The position numbers were made by a program, and so were the translations under genes. The notes beneath the pieces were generated by a model that saw only the letters and a list, made by a program, of their open reading frames with translations, searched no databases and was not told the origin of the DNA. From Spirogloea muscicola (Eukaryota > Streptophyta > Zygnematophyceae > Spirogloeales > Spirogloeaceae): DNA of 15,235 nucleotides. The stretch lies in assembly GCA_009602725.1 (NCBI GenBank), contig WELB01000041.1, forward strand, positions 552,998 through 568,232, in the 5' to 3' direction. Shown here in pieces: positions 1-10,500 of this stretch (the first letter of the stretch is position 1; the number at the start of each line of letters is the position of its first letter).

Positions 1-99
1 GGTGGAGGCGGCAGCGGCGGCGGCGCCGGCGGCGTCGTCGGCGGCGGCGCCGGCGGCGGCAGCGGTGGTGCTTCACCGCGCAGCGTATTTGACGTCTCG
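1..99 (+). repeat. GGC-rich glycine-coding tract in the first visible exon
   Basis: Frame 1 reads as a low-complexity Gly/Ser/Ala/Val run made mostly of GGC codons, followed by SPRSVFDVS and a GTGAGG donor at 100. It joins in phase 0 to an exon starting at 242. GGC runs also occur inside the following intron (about 203-238), next to the acceptor. The tract is probably a flexible linker between the membrane anchor and the catalytic region of the STELLO-type protein. That role is inferred, and no plant STELLO segment aligns to it. Confidence 0.5.
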
Positions 100-3000
100 G
101 TGAGGCTGCGTGCCTCCATTCCGCAGCTGGTGGCGATGCGCTTGTGCGATGCGTCCTGGCTGTTGCTTCCGAGCTTGGCCACTGACGACGTGATGGCCAA
201 TGGCGGCGGCGGCAATCACGACGGCGGCGGCGGCGGTGCAGGCTTACGTGGATGTCATCCCGAGCGTGGACCTGGCGACTGTCCAGCCCCTCCGCATCAG
301 CGGCAGCAGCCGGCACCCCTGCTGGATCGTCGTCGGCTGCCGATCGCCCCTCCGCGATGGCGTCCGCAAGCTCGCAGACTTGCCGGTACGGCCGCTCGGA
401 CGAATTGTTGACGGCAGCCTCAAGTGCGGTTTGCCATTAGCAGGTACCTGCAGTTATTGGCATTTGATTTGTCTCCGATGTCGGGACCCCGCCGCTGCAG
501 GGGTGGAAGCTGGTCCTCGTATGGCTGTCACTTGACGCGCCGCCGGTCGCAGCAGACATCCCCGCCGGCGCCGTGCTGCTCGACGCCACTGCCCAGGAGG
601 CCCTTGGCTTTCGCACTGCCAAGATGCTGCCCCGCCATGCCTTTGCGCGCACCAACATTGGCTACCTCTACGCCATTCAGGTGCCTGAACAAGCTTGTCT
701 CGAGGCTGCCGCCTCCGTGGTAAGGCCGCCAGCACGGATTTGTGACCAAGCTGTTGGTGCATATGAGAATTTTGGCAAGAGAACTAATCAATCAGTCCAC
801 TGTCAACTGATCGGATCTTGCCTGTTTACAAGTATGTGTCAGTGGCGGATAGATGGAGCTATCAAAGCAAGCTGTTGGTGATACCTGACTAGCTCAGTGT
901 AAGCCGACTGATCTGACGTCACGGGGCGTGTCTGAGCGGGCAGCACGGTGCAGAGCTCGTGTACGAGGCGAGCGAGCAGGGAGAGCTGCTGGTTAGGGAC
1001 CTCCAGGAGGCCTTCCACCTCAACATATCCGCGGCACCAGACCAACTGCTGCTGCTCTACGAGCCACCCATTGTCGGCGGCGCCAGCACCATTGGAAGCC
1101 GTGTCGTGAACCCGTACATCCACTTTGGGCAGCCGTCCATGTGGCCGCTAGGCTACCCGCTCGACGCCATCGGTTTGCTGCTATGCACCTTGTGCTCTTA
1201 GCAATTCCAATTTCATCAGAGGCATTGTTGTACTGCACTGCATGCCCAAAACAGAAGTGAGCTTCTGAAGGCTTTTAGTATGGAGGAAGCACATTGAGCA
1301 GATGGCATGACCTTTTAGAAGTGACAGAGAATTGATTGAATGGAGAGAGCAGATTGTCCGCTGACTGGTCGAGGTGACCCATCAGGCCAGCTCTGATGTC
1401 CACTCAGTCACATTTGTCCAGCACGGAACCTGCCGGAGAAGAGCTTCCGAGTGGGCGAGGCAGTGAAGCCAGTTGTCCAGCATGGCCTTACAATTGGCGC
1501 GCCCACCGTCGACGCCCTACTGCACCTCACACGCGTGTCTGAGATGTACGGCACCACTCCTTCCTGGGGCTCTGATGCTCCACTGCAAGGTTGCTGGCTG
1601 CTGGTGGAGCCTGGGCATGCCCTGTCAGCCCCACAACATGCCATCTGCTGGCGGCAACATTGGTGCGCCATCGTCCAAGGCAGGGCTGAAAGTACTTTGT
1701 AGTTGTGGTGGGCAGCGAAGGGCGCAGGGAGCTAAGCGTAGATTTCGACCGCACTGCGCCGCCTGTGGTGCTGCCGGGGGGCCTCATGAGCCCCTTCACT
1801 GCAGACAACACGCTCTACCACACGTATGGCACTCAGTCCAGTGTTCCCAACCCCTTGTCTTCCTTTTCTCACGCTTCCCTCCCTCCTCAGGCCTTCCTCT
1901 TTTGCTCCTACCTGTCCTGCTGCTGCACACGCCTGCTTTGGCCGCTGCTTCACACCCCTGCTGTTTCCATGTTGGCAGCACGACAGTACAGCCGGCCAGA
2001 CGCAGTCCCCCCATCGTAACTATGTGCAAGTGCTGATTCACGCATGCCTGCTCGTCCTGTTGCTGCAGAGATGCGCTGTGGTCCATCCTGTTGCCTTGCA
2101 CGCTGCCGCAGCCGGTGGCCGTTGCTTGGCGTTCGTACTGGGCACAGCGCCTGCTGCAAGAATCTGGCGGCCACCTGGCATTCTTTCCGCCCTCTTCTGT
2201 GAAGGTGCAAATGATGTCATGGCTGCGGGTAATATCACCATGTACTCCAAAGACGTGCTCCATCAAGACTTCTGCTAACGGCTGCCCAAAGTGCCACTCT
2301 ACTTGTCACAGCGGGAGGGGCCCATGGGAGACTTCGACGCGCAGGCAACCTTTGAGGCGTCTGCAGGCGCGCTCTTCGACGCACGGCGGCTTGTTGATTT
2401 TCTGCACGGATGGGAGGCCCATGGCGCCACACTGGCCGCCCGCCTGCTGGAGCTGACGTACGTCCACCATCTCTGCTGGATTTGCAGCTGACACCTGGCA
2501 AGACGATGCAGGTGTTGAAGGTCTAGGGTCTGGATATGAGGGTCTGCTGCGCCTGCAATTGAGTGACACGGCTTTCATGGCGCATCTCTTAGAGCTTGTG
2601 CGGTGCAAGTGCATGCAGCAATGCCATGGTCGTGGAGCGTTTCCTTGGCCCTGCGGACTCCCACCTCGCCGCAGCGTGGCTCCAGGACCTCGCCGCGGTT
2701 GGTTACCAGCTACCGCCGATTGCGGCGTCGCCCTCCCCCCCAGTCGCCAGCCGCCGGCTGCTGCAGACCGACAATTCGGGCAAGACTCACTGTTGCCTCA
2801 GCACCATGCTGTGTCCCCGGGTAACAATGCTGGCTGTGTCAGCCTTGCAATTGCTGACCTCAAATGTGGCAAACTCCACATTGTTGCAGCAGGTAGCCCC
2901 TCGTGCTCCATGACCGATGGCTTTGTCTTGGAGGTGGCAACCGACTACCCGGGCAATGACCTGAAGTACATGGAGTCTGTGACAATTGAGACTTGTGAGA

Positions 3001-5311
3001 GCGCATGCCTCGAGGATTGCCGCTGCGTCGGCTTCCTCATGACCACCGACTGGGAAAAGTGCTTCACCAAGAGTCGCCTGGAGCCGTTTGTCTCAAGGGA
3101 CTTCTGCCTCACCTGGCGCCGCTCTCAGGGTTGGCCTCCTCAGACCTCCACAACAAATGGCCACTACTATGGATGGTAGTTGTGTAAGAAGTTTGAACTG
3201 TGTCTTTGTGGAGCAGTGAAGTTCAAACTCAAAGCATGGTTGTTGTTGTCCAAGGCCCTGGACACACTGTAACCTCAATGAGGTCTAGCATCTTGGTCAT
3301 GACCATAACCTCCACTTCAATCTTGCCACAATGGCTCCAAGTCATTTTGCTGGAGTGCCATGGCCAAACCTGCAGATGTGTCAACACAGGCTGTGGACGC
3401 CGCCAGGGCCGCACAGCTCGATATGAGCCCGCCGAGCCCGCCGAGCGACAGTGTGGTAGACGATGAGGAGGATGGGGTGCTGGCCCCACCGCCTCCTGAC
3501 GGCCCCCTTGCACCAGGCGTGGTGGACTTTGCGCCCCGCAGCATGCAGCCGCCCAACCTGGCCACCGTGGGGCTCTGCGACGCATTACAGCAGGTGTGCA
3601 TCCGCCAGGCAGTTGCAGCGCGCCTATCTATGTGAAGCTCATGAGGTTCTCTCGTTCAGATGCTCATAATGATCAGGAATTACGCAAGTGCTTACAGTAA
3701 GAATCTCTTTGCAATTCGCGTAGATCAAGCGAGTATGATGGTGAGGAGTTTAGGGTTTCAGGGTTTAGTATCGAGGCTCGGTGGCATAGAGGTCGACCTT
3801 TGAGCTCTCAGGGGCCGCGGGCGCTCTGCCTGTCCTTAAGCGCAGGCCCGGCAGTGGCTGACGCGCCCCAAGCGAGAGCCAGGCCCTGAGGCGGTGGCGC
3901 ATTTTCGACGGGTGCGGACGGCCTTTGCCGACACGGTCCTGGTCGTAACATACACGACGCCAGCTTGGAAGAAGTCCATTCGCTTCCTGCGGGCTCTTTA
4001 CGGGCGTGTGTTTGGGGAGGTCGTGTTCGTGGTTGCAGGCGAGCTCGACCCCGTGGCACAGAAATATGGCGCCCAGATGGTGCATGACTCCTCCCAACCT
4101 ACAATGATGAGCCTAATACGTCCACTTTTACCTAGCAGCTCTGCATCTGACAGTCATAGTTTACATCGTGAGCTGCGCTGAGCTTGACCCCCAGTATTGA
4201 TTGCCGAAGCTTCAGCATATCTTAGTGCGCAGTTGCCAAGAGGTTCAACTGGTCATTCAGTCTGAATAGTCATTATCATATCACGTCAGGCCTCAAAAGC
4301 CCACTGCTTGACTGGGATTGCTGAACAGGTCGACCACCCCACCGCCAAGTACACGCTGTACCGGGCGCTGCCCGATATAATGGCGGCACGGCCGCTAGCC
4401 GGTGGCTTTCTGGTCCTTAACAGCGAGGCGGTGCTCAACTACTGGGCGCTGCTCGCTTGCAACCGCTCGCGCATTTGGATGACACACCCTGACCACCCAG
4501 ATAGGAAGCTCTCAGATCTTGTGGCCAAGGCTGCAACAGCCGCTGGCTGGCAACTTGCAACGCAACGAGATGAGGCGGTTCTGCAGGATGGACAACTCCC
4601 ACCGTGGAACATGGACGATTTTCAGGCAGCCATTCCCAAGCAATTTCTTGCTCAAGTTCTAAACAACTTGCAGTTAGCTTCCGGCAGCCGCGTCTTGGGT
4701 CGCGCCAAGGCTGATGTGTTCCACGTCCCGGGCAGGCATGCCGCTGCCCTTGTGCAGCTCATTCGTGCGATTGCGCCCCTCAACATTGAGCAGGAGGTGA
4801 GCAATCAAATACGCCCTTCAGCAGGCAGCATGTCCACCTCCTTCTTCCGTCACTCCTTAAGGCCCTCATACCTTGCCAACTTTCATGCGCCAGAATAAGC
4901 AGATGGGTGTAGCCAGGTTCGTGTGATGACATTTACCCCTTACACTTAGACGGGGGGTTCTTTTCCAACGCCCCCCAAGAAGCTCACTTGCTTGCTGTGT
5001 AGTCTCGCTATTGACCTGTTGGCTGTGATAGTCTCGTCGCTGAAAAGCGCAGTCTGCTCCTGTTCTTTGTCCAGGTGGTTATTCCCAACCTGCTGCTCTG
5101 CCTGGACCCATTTGATAGGTGGGATCGGGATGCATTCCAGGCCGGCCAGGCGCGATACCTGTCCGAGGATGAGGCAGCGATGCCTGCCGGTTCCTACTCA
5201 CCACGGGACCACTTTTTGTACCCCTGGCGGCTTGGCGAGCCTGAGGATGTGAAGAATGCCGCAATGCAGGGGCTGCTGGAGGCCATGGCCAAGGGCGACC
5301 CAACCGTTTAA
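1..5311 (+). CDS. STELLO-type (DUF288) glycosyltransferase, 5'-partial, with inserted PAN-like module
   Basis: STELLO proteins are Golgi type II membrane glycosyltransferases; in land plants they support cellulose synthase complex assembly. Proposed exons: <1-99, 242-385, 501-680, 944-1172, 1422-1545, 1716(or 1728)-1823, 2069-2204, 2312-2457, 2619-about 2820, about 2893-3175, about 3356/3376-3593, 3846-4079, 4329-4796, 5075-5311 (TAA). Intron phases agree at every junction except those flanking the PAN exon. Recognisable STELLO blocks in order: CWIVVG (exon 2), GFRTAKMLPRHAFARTNIGY (exon 3), VVNPYIHFGQPSMWPLG (exon 4), VVLPGGLMSP and NTLYH (exon 6), YWAQRLL and GGHLAFFPPS (exon 7), AAWLQDLAAVGYQ (exon 9), FAPR (exon 11), LYGRVFGEVV (exon 12), VLNYW (exon 13), FLYPW and the C-terminal AKGDP (exon 14). 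The visible part codes for roughly 930 residues. The start, cytoplasmic tail and membrane anchor lie upstream, so Golgi location is inferred from the family. Family assignment is strong by recalled alignment; exact splice sites are less certain. Confidence 0.82.
2893..3175 (+). other. PAN/Apple-like cysteine-rich module exon within the STELLO gene
   Basis: The reading frame starting at positions divisible by 3 codes a Cys-rich segment with cysteine codons at 2904, 2994, 3006, 3018, 3024, 3060 and 3105. It carries DYPGNDL, a C-x3-C-x3-C-x1-C-x2-F cluster and a KCF.KS-like element, a pattern typical of PAN/Apple domains, which bind proteins or carbohydrates in secreted or luminal proteins. It lies after the AAWLQDLAAVGYQ block and before FAPR, in what is a short linker in plant STELLOs. 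A luminal position fits disulfide formation. Boundaries are uncertain: the best acceptors (2890, 2893) need a phase-1 donor, while the best upstream donor (GTAACA at 2821) is phase 0. The same frame meets a TAG at 3177-3179, so a donor at 3176 (GTAGTT) or 3130 is needed to continue into the 3' half. Confidence 0.6.
3190..3229. repeat. Short inverted repeat in the intron after the PAN exon
   Basis: AGTTTGAAC at 3190-3198 is matched by its exact reverse complement GTTCAAACT at 3221-3229, with a 22-nt loop. It could form a 9-bp RNA stem just after the possible stop codon or donor at 3176-3179. A function is not established. Confidence 0.4.
3749..3768 (+). repeat. Short interstitial telomere-like repeat
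   Basis: The bases read TTTAGGG TTTCAGGG TTTAG, about two and a half units resembling the plant-type TTTAGGG telomere repeat. The run sits in the intron between 3593 and 3846. It is short enough to be chance or a relic of double-strand-break repair. Confidence 0.35.
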
Positions 5312-6009
5312 GAATACAACTTTTATCATTCATTTATACATTGTTTTCTGATGCTGATTGGTCTGGCTCTGCGGCTCTGGATACTTGTGTGAGTTGCCCA
5401 CACTTCCTGCTTCCATGCATTACTTCCTCTTCCTACCTCCGCAGCTGAGAGAAGCAGCAAGTGCTGATCTCCCTGCAGTTGGACTGGCTGGCCATCAGAT
5501 CTGCCAATTGGCATGTGTAGCGAGCCTGGCCAGTGGTTCTCGAGCATATGCATTTTTGGCTCAAATGAGGAGGCTGAGGACGAAGAGGCAAAGAGGCGAA
5601 TTCGCTTCTCAGCCGGCTGCCTTTGCTTTTCGTGTTTGTCTTCAGGAGCTTCAAGGCAATGGCTAGCACTCGCCCCTGCTGCTGGCCTTTATGACGGTGG
5701 CACTCCATAGCGAGCTAGCCTGTCGGGCCTGTGGCTGTTTAGCAGTCACTGAGCTACCGTGCTGGCCATCTTGTCATCCTTTTGTCCTGCCAAGTTTCTT
5801 CTTCTGCAGCTCCCTGCCTCTCTTTATGCCTACCAGATGAATCAGCAATTTTCCCAAGGGGCGGCGGCTGCGATGATCCGAAGGGGCTGGAAACTGCTGC
5901 AGCACGTAACTAAGCAAGTATCACGAAGGATGGTCATTTAGGTACCTCTGTTGAGCAGCAGCAAGTCAGAAGATCAGCCGCCGGAAAGCAGCCACCCACC
6001 TGACGATCG
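5312..6009. other. Downstream region of the STELLO gene, no recognised gene
   Basis: About 700 bp follow the TAA at 5309-5311. The sequence is mixed in composition, with pyrimidine-rich stretches and short open frames on both strands, none resembling a protein I recognise. It probably holds the 3' UTR of the STELLO-type gene. I found no TGTAA, the common chlorophyte polyadenylation signal, soon after the stop, so the transcript end cannot be placed. Confidence 0.5.
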
Positions 6010-6210
6010 CTAGAGGCGGCAGCTAGAGCACTGCCAAGTTCGCAGATGCAAGGCGTGGGCCATGGACCGTTGGAGGGCGATGGACAGGCGCCTTCGAAAC
6101 ACCTGGGCTTGCGAGCCAGCGGCGTTGAAGTCGAACTGATCGCCCCGCCTGCGGGACACAGCGCGTCCCAGCCACCAGTCAATCTGGCCGCGCTTCTCTT
6201 TGTCTAGCAA
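6010..6210 (-). pseudogene. Possible LINE (non-LTR retrotransposon) ORF C-terminal fragment, copy 2
   Basis: The minus frame ends with FRRRLSIALQRSMAHALHLR, then a short Cys-containing tail and a stop at 6010-6012. Many non-LTR retrotransposon polyproteins end in a helical segment of the form R-R-x-S-x-A-L-Q-R-x-x-A-x-A-L, which this matches. No reverse transcriptase, endonuclease or zinc knuckle is visible, so it would be a truncated relic. Upstream on the minus strand the frame is open only to about 6210. The assignment rests on this short motif and on the second, clearer fragment at 6490-6848. Confidence 0.4.
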
Positions 6211-6304
6211 GCCGGGCCAACAGGTCTATCGCCACTGAGGCCCGAAACCCCGTTGACGAAAGCCAGAGGCTGCGGCCAGCACGCAGATGTAAGGCGTAGG
6301 GGCC
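6041..6304. repeat. Imperfect direct repeat related to the LINE-like end
   Basis: CGCAGATGCAAGGCGTGGGCC at 6041-6061 recurs as CGCAGATGTAAGGCGTAGG plus GGCC at 6282-6304. On the minus strand both translate around (H/Y)ALHLR. The second copy probably marks another decayed end of the same type of element. Confidence 0.4.
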
Positions 6305-6489
6305 AGCCAGAAAGAATGGAGGGGGGGCTTGAGGCCGGAAGGAAAAAAGATCGTGTATTAGAAAGAAATGTAGGCCAAATGGCCAGGTACAAAGGCAAGC
6401 ACATCTAAAAATCTACATAACCTACAGCAGATTGACCCGCTCAATAACCACGGGTCAAAACATAAAGGTCACTACTCGATGCATGAATA

Positions 6490-6848
6490 CTAGATGCCAG
6501 GAACGGAGATGCCACCTACTAGAGCTCGCCCAGCTTTCTGGTGCAAGGCACTAGCCTGAGCACGCTGCAAACAGGCCGAAACTCGACGTCGCAAGAGCGA
6601 CAGATATGCAGCTGGCAAGCCCATCTCAGCCGGAAACACATCTGCGCGTCGAGTGTAGCCTAGATTGGCAATGTTTTGAAGCAGAGTGTGGAAGCGAGGA
6701 CCCAGACAGCCAAAGATGTCGATTGCAGCTGGCAGGAGTTGATCGCATTGGGGGTAATCGGAGTAATGCCGCAGTTTTCTTTGCTCTGCTCCGCCCACTG
6801 CGTGCCCAGCAATGTGTGTTGATGCTGGGCCAAATGCCGGGAAGGGGG
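6490..6848 (-). pseudogene. LINE (non-LTR retrotransposon) ORF C-terminal remnant
   Basis: A minus-strand frame, open from after a stop near 6847 to a stop at 6490-6492, shows the order typical of the last 100 residues of non-LTR retrotransposon polyproteins. A basic segment (EQRKLRHYSDYP) is followed by a hydrophobic strand and 'FG' (LLPAAIDIFGCLGPRF), a helix (HTLLQNIANL), and a terminal helix of the RR.S..LQRAQASAL type. This is where RT-containing algal and animal LINE ORFs usually end. There is no RT core within the window; the frame is interrupted upstream, and only about 110 residues survive. It is therefore a 5'-truncated or decayed insertion lying antisense to the flanking genes. A decayed host gene is a less likely alternative. 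Confidence 0.6.
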
Positions 6849-7566
6849 GCTACGTGGGCGCCCACCTGACTCACACGGCCCCCCCTTGGCCATTCATTTG
6901 TTTCTAATAGACGGAATTTCCCCCCCCCGGCAAACACACCCTCCTTGTCTGCCTGAACAACATATCGGCTTGCATTGGCCTCCATTTCATTTCGTACGTA
7001 CCGCGCGCGCCTTCCCCTCGTCGCCATCTGCTCGTCGGCCTCCCTCCTTGCCACTTGGGCGCTCTCGTAGACTATGGGCGCGCGATTCCTTGTAGACAAC
7101 AACAGCTCGTTGCCCGTCGCCAGACCTTAGTAAGGCTTCGCATCCGCCTTCATCTCATATCATACGCACCGCACGCCTCTCTCGAAGCTTGGAGGTGGGT
7201 CCAGCGCGAGACGAGGTCCTGGTACGCCTCTCTGCTCCGTGGAGAAGCCTTCTCGGCGGCACTCGCTGCGGCGCGGAATGCGAGCCCGCTCGCCCGACGG
7301 CCATCGGCTGCCGGCTGACGAGCCCCTCCATTGAAGGAAGCGGCGGATCTCGTGCGTGCTGTGAGCGGAGGCCGAGTGCGGCCGCTGCGGCGTGCGTCAA
7401 GTGTCCTAAAATCCAGGGGAACGAGAGGCAGGCGGCTCGAGCGGTCAGGACGAGTCAGGAGGGAGGAAGGGGGAGAGAGGATGCGTGCGGAGTGACGCCG
7501 GCGACGAGCACCGCACCCACCGGCGTGCGGACAGGCCACCGAGGAGGGGACTGCGATACGGCAGCA
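6849..7566. other. Upstream region of the PPR-SMR gene, no recognised gene
   Basis: About 720 bp precede the proposed ATG at 7567. The stretch has C-tracts (around 6890 and 6920) and becomes GC-rich toward 7567. Frames on both strands are open for up to 150-260 codons but are low in complexity and Arg/Ala/Ser-rich, as expected by chance in GC-rich DNA. It should hold the promoter and 5' UTR of the PPR-SMR gene. No TATA box or other core element is convincing. Confidence 0.45.
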
Positions 7567-10500
7567 ATGGCGATGGCGGCCGCCGCACAGCAGCTGCTGC
7601 AGCAACTCTCAAGCCCGACGACGGCCGAGCCCCTGTCGAGGCAGGCTGGGCCACGGGTGAGGCCCCGCATTGCTCAGCAAGTCGATCGCCAGTCAGGCCA
7701 GCGTCTCTGCAGCGGCGAACACGCGACCACGGAGAAGCCCCTGCTGATGCCATCACTGCTCGCAGTGCGGCTTGTCGCCACCAGTTCAGGTGGGGCTTTG
7801 CGCCAGGATGCAGAGTCGGGACAGTGGGCGGGCCCCACTTGGCCGGACCCCAGCAAGGACGCCCTTCCTGGGCGATGCTGCGAAGCTCTGTCAGGCTGCC
7901 GCCGCCAGGCTGCTGGTGGCACAGCGGCGGCAGAGCGGCAAAGCCAGGTGGATCGTCGGCTGTGGATTTGAGCTTCTCTGCATGCAAACACATTGATATG
8001 CTAGTTGATTGCAGAAGGGTTTGGACTTTGCCATCCGGTGTTTAGGCATTCTTTAGCGACCTTTAGGTGTTGACCCGTGGTTACTGAGCAACATAATTTG
8101 CAGTGGGTAATGTACGTCATCAGATGTGCTTGCATTGTACTTGGCCACTTTGGCCTTCAATTATCCCAAACACAAAAGTCCCTGACATGCTTACAACATG
8201 ACCTGTCCGGCAAGATATAAGTGGCTATAGCAATTTTACGTCCTGATCGAGCCCGCCTCTCTGACGGGGGAGGACGACATTGCGGCGTGGCTGCAGGCCA
8301 GTGCAGGCGGTTGCTGCCGCCGCTGCTGTAATCGGAAACCCACGGTCGACCACTGAGGGCGGCGGGCCTACCGAGGCCGTCCGTCAAGCACCCAAGAAGG
8401 GTGGTGGCGGCGCCGGTGGTCGGCGCCGTGTCAAGGCCCGCCGGCTCACACAGGCCAACAGCGAGCTGGTGAGCAGCCCGCCCCAAAGAACCTTCGCAAC
8501 AGCTGCCGCCTGCGCTGCTGCTGCCGTTGTTGGGCTCGCCTCCGCTCTCCTTCCGCTCTGAAAGCTGTACGCTGCATACGGATTTCCTCCTGCTTGCCAG
8601 CCGCACGTTGCAAAGCTGGAGTGGCTGAAGCAGGAGGGCGTCAATCTCACGAGCGAGGTCAGCCACCGAGCTTTAGTGACATTGCAAGGTCCCAAGAAAG
8701 TGGGAGATCTGTGCCTTGTTACAGCCAGAGGCTGCAATTGCACTTTGGTTGCTGGGCAGGCGCACATCAGCCGCATCAGTCAGGGAAGTTCGGATCTGGA
8801 AGCCGGAAAGTGAGAGCGCTTGCAAGCAAGTGCAGCCATTCGGCAGTCGCTCTGGAGCTAATGAGGGCCACAAGCGGGCGACCACCGTTGGTCGGCGTTG
8901 GGCGGCGGGAACCAGAGCCTTGTAGAGGAGGGCGAGCTGGCCAGCAAGTCGGTTGACGGCCTCTTGCGGCTGCAGCGTACCATCTGGCGGGTGAACCGCG
9001 CCATCGCACGCTGCGAGAGCGTGCGCGAAGCTCTCGGCGTCGTGGAGGAGATGAAAGCCTCCGGCATGAATGCTGCTAACGAAGGTAGTCACTAGGTTCA
9101 ACATCACTAGGATGAGCATTAATTTGCTGTTACCATCTCCTGATAGCTATGTATAAGATCTATAGATTAAAGAGCTCATATTGGTCCATAAAGTGTTGCA
9201 GTCTTCAATATCCTGTCATCTAAGATCTGCTAGAGTATATCCAGAACTATAAGCAGAAGGAATTTTGTAGCTGAAAGCCACTGCCGGCGAGCCTGTGCTG
9301 CCAACAGGCACCTATGTGGCCCTGATCACCGTCTGTCGACGCCAGCGGCAGGGAGAGCGTGCTCTCGTTGTATACGAGGTGACTGACTGCCAAAAGATCC
9401 CCACTGGAGAGCCCAAGTGTACACAGCCAATGGGCTGATCAATCAGCTTGATCTCATGACTCACTGATCCAGCGTGGTGCTTGCAGGCCATGAAGCAGGC
9501 GGGCGTGCAGCCGGGCCTCCTGACGTACAACACGCTGCTCTCTTGCTGCCAGCAGGCGCAGCGCTTGGAGGATGCCTTCCGCCTCAAGGTCAGAGCGGCT
9601 GTTGCTTCAGTTATGAAAGGCCAACATTGCATATATACATTACCACTGGCACTGCACCTGAGAGGGACTGGAAGCTTCTGGACTGGCAGCTTCTCACAAT
9701 GGGAAGCAAATGCGTTGCTCATGCAATTTCCACGACTAGTATTTGCTAGCCATGGATGCACTTGACTATCTTAAGACCCAAAATCTAAACCCTAAATTCT
9801 GAACAAACAGCTGGTGCTGTCACTCACAGTCATAATTGAGTTATTGGCTGCAGGCCGACATGGAGGGGGCTGGGGTGAAGCCAGACGTTGTAACATACAC
9901 GTCTCTCATGGCCATTGTGGTGAAGGTGGCGCCTGTCAGAGGCCGCTCCTCCTTTACCCAGAGGTCCGCTCTAAATTCGATGTTTGCCACCCTAACAGGT
10001 TATGCTGTTGAGAAATATACAGCAGCTGGCATACCAGCTACATATAGCATGACTAGCTGTGCAGCCACTTCTCACTCTTGCGCCACTGAGCGTTGAATAC
10101 AATTCCTTTGTCTTTGAGAGTCCACAAAAGAAAGTGAGGAATGACTCAGACAAAGTGTGCTTGGTTAAGGACCTGTATAAGCAAGTTCTTGACATGGCTT
10201 GTTCTGGCATGTGACCTGAGCGCAGGTTCGAGAGAGCCATGCAGCTTTTTGCAGAAATGCAGATGGCATGCGTGCAGCCAGACGCTGTGACATTCAACAC
10301 GCTTATGTATGCGGGGGCGCAAGCAAAACTGCCTGGCAAAGTGCTGGTAAGGAGCAGTGCTGCCAGTGTAGCAGCAACACTGATAAAGAGGCTGTCAGGA
10401 CCGCACATCCAGGCGAGATGACCATGGTGTGCCTCGGTGCTGATTACCACCATATTTGTGAACCTTGCTGGTGCAGGAAATTTACGCAGCGTTGATGGCG

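Noticed and set aside
1473-2278. Long overlapping open frames in the STELLO region
   Set aside because: They cross introns and show no family motifs, while the STELLO blocks occur in other frames joined by phase-consistent splice sites.
3360-5311. A separate gene starting at ATG 3360 coding only the STELLO C-terminal half
   Set aside because: Collinearity with plant STELLO across 2619-4079 favours one gene. It is kept only as an alternative in the findings.
5358-5710. Open frames downstream of the STELLO stop as a possible small gene
   Set aside because: No recognisable domain, no good start context and no continuity by splicing; 3' UTR or intergenic sequence is simpler.
7150-7605. A 151-codon minus-strand open frame opposite the start of the PPR gene
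   Set aside because: Arg/Ser/Pro-rich with no recognisable motif, as expected opposite GC-rich sequence.
7189-7971. A 260-codon open frame running through the start of the PPR-SMR gene
   Set aside because: Only 7567-7656 of it is used. Its sequence upstream is low-complexity Arg/Ala-rich, and GTGAGG at 7657 with an acceptor at 7787-7789 joins in phase to a different frame.
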